Source of the DNA: Paraburkholderia gardini
GTDB taxonomy: Bacteria; Pseudomonadota; Gammaproteobacteria; Burkholderiales; Burkholderiaceae
Assembly: GCF_907164575.1 (NCBI RefSeq)
Contig: NZ_CAJQYY010000012.1
Location: forward strand, 62,001 to 126,000
Length of the DNA stretch: 64,000 nucleotides
Direction of reading: 5' to 3'
The position numbers and the translations under genes were made by a program. The number at the start of each line of letters is the position of its first letter. Position 1 is the stretch's first letter. A model generated the notes under the pieces. The model was given only the letters and a program-made list of their open reading frames with translations, made no database searches and was not told the origin of the DNA. Of this stretch, positions 59,621 through 64,000 are shown in pieces.

Positions 59621-60426
59621 TGCGAATTGCCCTGGGCATCGAGTACGACGGCACGGCCTTTTACGGCTGGCAGTCCCAGCCGCATGGCAAAACCGTGCAG
59701 GACGAACTCGAGCGCGCGCTGCGGGAATTCGCGCAGACGCCGTTGCAGACGGTCGTGGCCGGCCGTACCGACACGGGCGTGCACGGGCTCGGACAGGTCG
59801 TCCACTTCGATACGGAACTCGATCGCACACCGTTCTCGTGGGTGCGCGGCACGAACGCATTCCTGCCGAAGACCGTCGCCGTGCAATGGGCCCAGCCGAT
59901 GCCGGAGACGTTCCACGCCCGTTTCTCGGCCTTCGAACGGACGTATTACTACGTGCTGTACGTCCATCCTGTCCGCTCGCCGATGCTGACCGGCCGGGCC
60001 GGCTGGATCCACGCGCCGCTCGACGTCGACGCCATGCGGGCCGCGGCGGCCTGTCTGATCGGCGAACACGATTTTTCGGCGTTCCGCTCATCCGAATGCC
60101 AGGCGAAAACGCCGGTCAAGCATCTGCATCAGATCGACGTGCGTCAGCAAGGCGACTTCATCCACTTCCGCTTCCGCGCCAACGCGTTCCTGCATCACAT
60201 GGTGCGCAACCTGATGGGATGCCTCGTCGCGGTGGGTCGCGGGCGTCATCCGGCAAGCTGGCTGGCTGACGTGCTGGCGAGCCGCAACCGCAGCAACGCG
60301 GCGCCCACCTTCATGCCCGACGGCCTCTATCTCGCGCAGGTCAGCTATCCTGAGGCCTTCGCGGTGCCGGCCGCGCACGCAGGCAGCGTGCCGTGGAGCA
60401 CCGTATGGACGCAACCCGAACCATGA
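59620..60426 (+). CDS. truA: tRNA pseudouridine(38-40) synthase
   Basis: A 268-residue enzyme that makes pseudouridine at positions 38-40 of the tRNA anticodon arm. The start [20 protein letters not shown] and the catalytic Asp in [20 protein letters not shown] are diagnostic. The C-terminal [20 protein letters not shown] is also conserved. It is joined to fimV by a TAATG overlap and to trpF by an ATGA overlap, an arrangement I recognise from Burkholderiaceae. Confidence 0.97.
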   Translation: MRIALGIEYDGTAFYGWQSQPHGKTVQDELERALREFAQTPLQTVVAGRTDTGVHGLGQVVHFDTELDRTPFSWVRGTNAFLPKTVAVQWAQPMPETFHARFSAFERTYYYVLYVHPVRSPMLTGRAGWIHAPLDVDAMRAAAACLIGEHDFSAFRSSECQAKTPVKHLHQIDVRQQGDFIHFRFRANAFLHHMVRNLMGCLVAVGRGRHPASWLADVLASRNRSNAAPTFMPDGLYLAQVSYPEAFAVPAAHAGSVPWSTVWTQPEP

Positions 60427-61142
60427 CAACTCTCCCGAACGACCAGTCCCATCCGGCACACGCACAGGACGCCATGCCAGAGCATCGAATCCGTCGCACG
60501 CGCATCAAGCTGTGCGGGCTGTCGACGGTCGGGCACATCGCCCACGCGATCGATCTCGGCGCGGACGCGATCGGGCTGGTGTTCTATCCGGCCAGCCCGC
60601 GTTCGGTGAGCGTCGCGCAGGCTGTCGAGCTCACCCGGGACATTCCGCCGTTCGTTTCGGTGGTGGGTCTGTTCGTGAACGCGTCGCCGGAATGGATGCG
60701 CGAAGTGGCCGCGAACGTGCCCCTGACAATGCTCCAGCTCCACGGCGACGAAACACCGGATCAGTGCGAGTCGCTCGCGAACATTGCGGGTTTGCCTTGG
60801 TTGCGCGCACTGCGCATCGGAGCCGATACTCAGCGAGCCGATTTGGTAAAATCGGCACTTAACTATTCAGCAGCCAGCGCCATTCTGCTCGACGCACTCG
60901 TCGACGGTTATGGTGGCGGCGGACAGGTTTTCGATTGGTCACTTATTCCTCCAGAGCTCGCGCGTCGGGCCGTTTTGAGTGGTGGGTTGAACGCGCAAAA
61001 CGTCAGTGATGCGATTCATCGCGTGCGCCCGTACGCGGTCGATGTCTCGAGCGGCATCGAAGTACCGGGCGCGAAGGGCGTGAAAGATCACGCCCGGATG
61101 GCGGCGTTCGTACGCGCGGTGCGCGAAGCGGACGCCGGATGA
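60423..61142 (+). CDS. trpF: Phosphoribosylanthranilate isomerase
   Basis: A 239-residue TIM-barrel enzyme of tryptophan synthesis. Marks are [20 protein letters not shown] (catalytic Cys), [13 protein letters not shown] (with the active-site region), [20 protein letters not shown] and [20 protein letters not shown] (phosphate binding). I take the ATG at 60423 because it forms an ATGA overlap with the truA stop. An ATG at 60474 just before the conserved start is the main alternative. Confidence 0.95.
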   Translation: MTTLPNDQSHPAHAQDAMPEHRIRRTRIKLCGLSTVGHIAHAIDLGADAIGLVFYPASPRSVSVAQAVELTRDIPPFVSVVGLFVNASPEWMREVAANVPLTMLQLHGDETPDQCESLANIAGLPWLRALRIGADTQRADLVKSALNYSAASAILLDALVDGYGGGGQVFDWSLIPPELARRAVLSGGLNAQNVSDAIHRVRPYAVDVSSGIEVPGAKGVKDHARMAAFVRAVREADAG

Positions 61143-61201
61143 TTCAGGCAGCGCCACGGCTCCCGGAGCCTGCGGCGCTCCATTCTGAGAAGAGTGACGC
61201 A

Positions 61202-62395
61202 ATGTATAACTTGCCCGATGAAAGAGGCCATTTCGGCCAGTATGGCGGCGTGTTCGTCGCGGAGACGCTGGTTCACGCACTTGATGAACTGCGCGCGGCA
61301 TACGAGAAATACCAGAAAGATCCCGACTTTATCGCCGAATATGAGCGCGAATTAAAGTATTTTGTGGGTCGCCCCTCCCCGATTTACCATGCGCAGCGCT
61401 GGAGCGAGATGCTCGGCGGCGCACAGGTGTTCCTGAAGCGCGAAGACCTGAATCACACGGGCGCCCACAAGGTGAACAACGTGATCGGTCAGGCCCTGCT
61501 CGCAAAGCGCATGGGCAAGCCGCGCGTGATCGCGGAAACCGGCGCCGGCCAGCACGGCGTGGCGACCGCGACGATCGCCGCGCGCTTCGGCATGGAATGC
61601 GTCGTGTACATGGGCTCGGAAGACGTGCGCCGCCAGGCTGCCAACGTCTACCGGATGAAGCTGCTTGGCGCGACTGTCGTTCCCGTGGAATCCGGCTCGC
61701 GCACGCTGAAAGACTCGCTCAACGAAGCGATGCGCGACTGGGTCACGAACGTCGAAAACACGTTCTACATCATCGGCACGGTCGCGGGTCCGCACCCGTA
61801 CCCGATGATGGTTCGCGACTTTCAGCGCGTGATCGGCGACGAATGCAAGGTGCAGATGCCCGAACTGGTCGGTCGCCAGCCGGACGCGGTAATTGCGTGC
61901 GTCGGTGGCGGTTCGAACGCGATGGGCATCTTTTACCCGTATATCGATGACAAATCGGTGCAGTTGATCGGTGTCGAGGCTGCGGGCGACGGCATCGATA
62001 CGGGCCGTCATGCCGCATCGCTGATCGGCGGCAGCCCGGGCGTGCTGCATGGCAACCGTACGTACCTGCTGCAGGACGAAAACGGCCAGATCATCGAGAC
62101 GCATTCGATTTCCGCCGGTCTCGATTACCCGGGTGTCGGTCCTGAGCACGCGTGGCTGAAGGACAGCGGCCGCGCGCAGTACGTCGGCATCGCCGACGAA
62201 GAAGCGCTGAAGGCGTTTCACGACTGCTGCCGGATCGAAGGGATCATTCCCGCGCTGGAGTCGAGCCATGCGCTCGCCTACGCGGCGAAACTCGCGCCGA
62301 CGTTGCCGAAGGACAAATACCTTCTGGTCAACCTGTCGGGTCGGGGCGACAAGGACATGCATACGGTCGCCGAGCGATCGGGCATCACGTTCTGA
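61202..62395 (+). CDS. trpB: Tryptophan synthase beta chain
   Basis: A 397-residue PLP enzyme that joins indole and serine to tryptophan. It starts [20 protein letters not shown]. The PLP Lys is in [20 protein letters not shown], the catalytic Glu in [20 protein letters not shown] and the phosphate loop in [13 protein letters not shown] prefer the ATG at 61202, with GAGAAG upstream, to an ATG at 61139 that overlaps the trpF stop. It is a subunit of the complex with TrpA. Confidence 0.97.
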   Translation: MYNLPDERGHFGQYGGVFVAETLVHALDELRAAYEKYQKDPDFIAEYERELKYFVGRPSPIYHAQRWSEMLGGAQVFLKREDLNHTGAHKVNNVIGQALLAKRMGKPRVIAETGAGQHGVATATIAARFGMECVVYMGSEDVRRQAANVYRMKLLGATVVPVESGSRTLKDSLNEAMRDWVTNVENTFYIIGTVAGPHPYPMMVRDFQRVIGDECKVQMPELVGRQPDAVIACVGGGSNAMGIFYPYIDDKSVQLIGVEAAGDGIDTGRHAASLIGGSPGVLHGNRTYLLQDENGQIIETHSISAGLDYPGVGPEHAWLKDSGRAQYVGIADEEALKAFHDCCRIEGIIPALESSHALAYAAKLAPTLPKDKYLLVNLSGRGDKDMHTVAERSGITF

Positions 62396-62406
62396 GCGCC
62401 CCGACG

Positions 62407-63348
62407 ATGCGCGACGAGATCGAGGAGTTCGACGAGCCGCAACCGGCCATCGACGCCCGTGCGGCCGACGTGGCCGGAGTGGCCGACGTGGCCGACGTGG
62501 CCGACGCTCCGGCGGTCATGCCCCACGTGCCGGCGGCACCGAAGGGCATCGAACTGTTGAACCGCGATTTTCTGACCGATGCGGCGAACCTGCCCGACGG
62601 ATCGATCGACCTGATTCTGGCCGATCCGCCGTACGGGCTTGGCAAGGACTACGGTAACGATTCGGACATGCGTTCTGGCGAGGATTTTCTCGCCTGGACG
62701 TGCGAATGGCTGGATCTGGCGATTCCGAAGCTGAAGCCGTCCGGTTCGCTGTACATCTTCTGCACCTGGCAATATGCGCCGGAAATCTTCGTTTTCCTGA
62801 AGTCACGCCTCACGATGGTCAACGAAATCGTCTGGGACCGGCGCGTGCCCAGCATGGGCGGCACGACGCGCCGTTTCACGTCGGTGCACGATAACATCGG
62901 TTTTTTCGCGGTGTCGAAGGATTATTACTTCGATCTCGATCCCGTCCGCATCCCGTACGATGCCGTCACGAAGAAGGCGCGTTCGCGCAAGTTGTTCGAA
63001 GGCAGCAAGTGGCTGGAGCTTGGCTATAATCCGAAGGACGTCTGGTCGGTATCGAGGTTGCACCGGCAGCACGCCGAGCGCGTCGATCATCCGACCCAGA
63101 AGCCTCTGGAAATCGTCGAGCGGATGGTGCTGGCAAGTTGTCCACCAGGCGGGCGTGTACTCGACCCGTTCATGGGCAGCGGCACCACCGCAGTCGCCTG
63201 CGCCCGTCAGCGGCGCGAATTCGTCGGCTATGAGATCAATGAAAGTTACTGCACGATAGCGCGTGAACGCGTAAGCGCGGTCTCGCCGGTGGTACCGCGT
63301 GCGTCTGGCTCACCCGTTGTGCCTGCCGCCGCGGCTGAATCGAGCTGA
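62407..63348 (+). CDS. Orphan DNA methyltransferase (adenine N6-type, beta-class order)
   Basis: A 313-residue site-specific DNA methyltransferase. The catalytic motif IV DPPYGLGKDYGND comes first (about residues 75-87), and the AdoMet motif I FMGSGTTAVACA follows near the C-terminus (VDHPTQKPLEIVERM, then DPFMGSG). This order and DPPY fit beta-class N6-adenine enzymes such as CcrM and HinfI; N4-cytosine is less likely. No restriction gene is adjacent. It lies 11 bp after trpB and 75 bp before trpA, so it is read inside the trp operon. Residues about 20-34 come from 9-bp tandem repeats. The target sequence is unknown. Confidence 0.92.
   Translation: MRDEIEEFDEPQPAIDARAADVAGVADVADVADAPAVMPHVPAAPKGIELLNRDFLTDAANLPDGSIDLILADPPYGLGKDYGNDSDMRSGEDFLAWTCEWLDLAIPKLKPSGSLYIFCTWQYAPEIFVFLKSRLTMVNEIVWDRRVPSMGGTTRRFTSVHDNIGFFAVSKDYYFDLDPVRIPYDAVTKKARSRKLFEGSKWLELGYNPKDVWSVSRLHRQHAERVDHPTQKPLEIVERMVLASCPPGGRVLDPFMGSGTTAVACARQRREFVGYEINESYCTIARERVSAVSPVVPRASGSPVVPAAAAESS
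62464..62508 (+). repeat. 9-bp tandem repeats in the methyltransferase N-terminus
   Basis: Five tandem 9-mers (GCCGACGTG with variants GCCGGAGTG and GCCGACGCT) encode ADV-AGV-ADV-ADV-ADA. Being a multiple of three, a change of copy number would lengthen or shorten the N-terminal linker without a frameshift. Confidence 0.85.
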
Positions 63349-63423
63349 ACCGTCCGATCGTGCGATCCGCGTGCACATAACGCGCCGTTAGCGCGCAGTT
63401 AACGATTTTCCGAGAAAATTTCC

Positions 63424-64000
63424 ATGTCCCGTATCAAGAACACATTCGCGGCACTCGCCGAACAGGGCAAGAAAGGCCTGATTCCGTTCATGACGGCAGG
63501 CGATCCGGACCCCGCCCGCACCGTTGAATTCATGCATGCGCTCGCTGCGGGCGGCGCGGACGTCATCGAGCTTGGCGTGCCGTTTTCCGATCCGATGGCC
63601 GATGGCCCGGTGATCCAGGCTTCGTCGGAGCGCGCGCTGGCTAAAGGCGTCTCGCTGCGCACGGTGCTCGCCGACGTCAAACGCTTTCGCGAGAAAGACG
63701 ATAAAACGCCGGTCGTGCTGATGGGCTATGCGAATCCGATCGAGCGCATGGGCGCCGACGCCTTCGCGGCCGCGGCGAAGGACGCGGGCGTCGACGGTGT
63801 TCTGGTCGTCGATTACCCGCCGGAAGAATCGGTGGCATTCGCCGAAAAAATGCGTGCTGCAGGCATCGATCCGATTTTTCTGCTTGCGCCGACGTCGACC
63901 GATGACCGTATCGCGGAAGTCGGCAAGATCGCGAGCGGCTACGTCTATTATGTGTCGCTCAAAGGGGTCACCGGAGCGGCAAATCTGGACGTTTCCAGCA
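63424..64000 (+). CDS. trpA: Tryptophan synthase alpha chain (partial, runs off the window)
   Basis: The first 192 codons of the alpha subunit, which cleaves indole-3-glycerol phosphate to indole. Marks are [20 protein letters not shown], the catalytic Glu and Asp in [29 protein letters not shown] and [14 protein letters not shown]. The ATG at 63424 is standard ([19 protein letters not shown]). It is separated from its partner gene trpB by the methyltransferase gene. The gene continues beyond 64000. Confidence 0.96.
   Translation, partial: MSRIKNTFAALAEQGKKGLIPFMTAGDPDPARTVEFMHALAAGGADVIELGVPFSDPMADGPVIQASSERALAKGVSLRTVLADVKRFREKDDKTPVVLMGYANPIERMGADAFAAAAKDAGVDGVLVVDYPPEESVAFAEKMRAAGIDPIFLLAPTSTDDRIAEVGKIASGYVYYVSLKGVTGAANLDVSS

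Overview
The window is a 64-kb piece of a high-GC betaproteobacterial replicon, most likely from the Burkholderia/Paraburkholderia/Caballeronia group and probably a secondary chromosome. The assignment is an inference. It rests on strong GC bias at third codon positions (long mirror ORFs lie opposite most genes) and on the gene order acnA-prpD-prpC-mdh / gntR-sdhCDAB-sdhE-gltA-leuC-leuD-leuB-asd-fimV-truA-trpF-trpB-methyltransferase-trpA, which I recognise from that group. I saw no tRNA, rRNA, CRISPR array, complete insertion sequence or replication origin.

Region 1 (1-20.1 kb) is mixed accessory and housekeeping content. It holds the tail of a probable 3-hydroxyacyl-CoA dehydrogenase, a flavin-reductase-like protein, a chemotaxis receptor with a textbook sigma-28 promoter, a Cu(I)-type P-type ATPase with a CueR-type promoter, a PaiB-like protein, a DUF1254 lipoprotein and a giant AsmA-like DUF748 protein. 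A MocR-type regulator is divergent from a four-gene polyamine-type ABC importer. A lipoprotein, a LuxR-type response regulator and an Hpt phosphotransfer protein follow.

Region 2 (20.1-37.2 kb) is a surface-adhesion zone. A minus-strand Tad/Flp pilus operon runs from the Flp pilin to a lytic transglycosylase. It has an FHA-TadA fusion, two TadE-like proteins, a second Flp-like peptide and an embedded DUF192 gene. TadZ, TadD and prepilin peptidase genes are missing from the window. Beside it are a trimeric autotransporter cut off inside its third 303-bp repeat, and a mosaic of haemagglutinin/CDI-type and XRE-regulator fragments. An intact FhaC/BcpB-type outer-membrane transporter closes the zone and now has no obvious substrate.

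Region 3 (37.2-52.2 kb) carries central carbon metabolism. A minus-strand arm has mdh, a citrate-lyase-like gene, prpC, a small secreted protein, prpD and acnA. A plus-strand arm has a GntR regulator, sdhCDAB, sdhE and gltA. The 504-bp gap between the arms carries a perfect 24-bp palindrome near the GntR start. The arms link the TCA cycle to propionate (2-methylcitrate) degradation.

Region 4 (52.2-64 kb) carries amino-acid biosynthesis: leuC, an entericidin-like peptide gene, leuD and leuB; then asd, preceded by a short Thr/Ile/Lys-rich ORF and alternative stem-loops; then fimV, truA, trpF, trpB, an orphan adenine-type DNA methyltransferase and the start of trpA, which runs off the window. 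The candidate asd leader peptide, the ruined adhesin/CDI mosaic and the unusual Tad operon are the parts most worth a second look.
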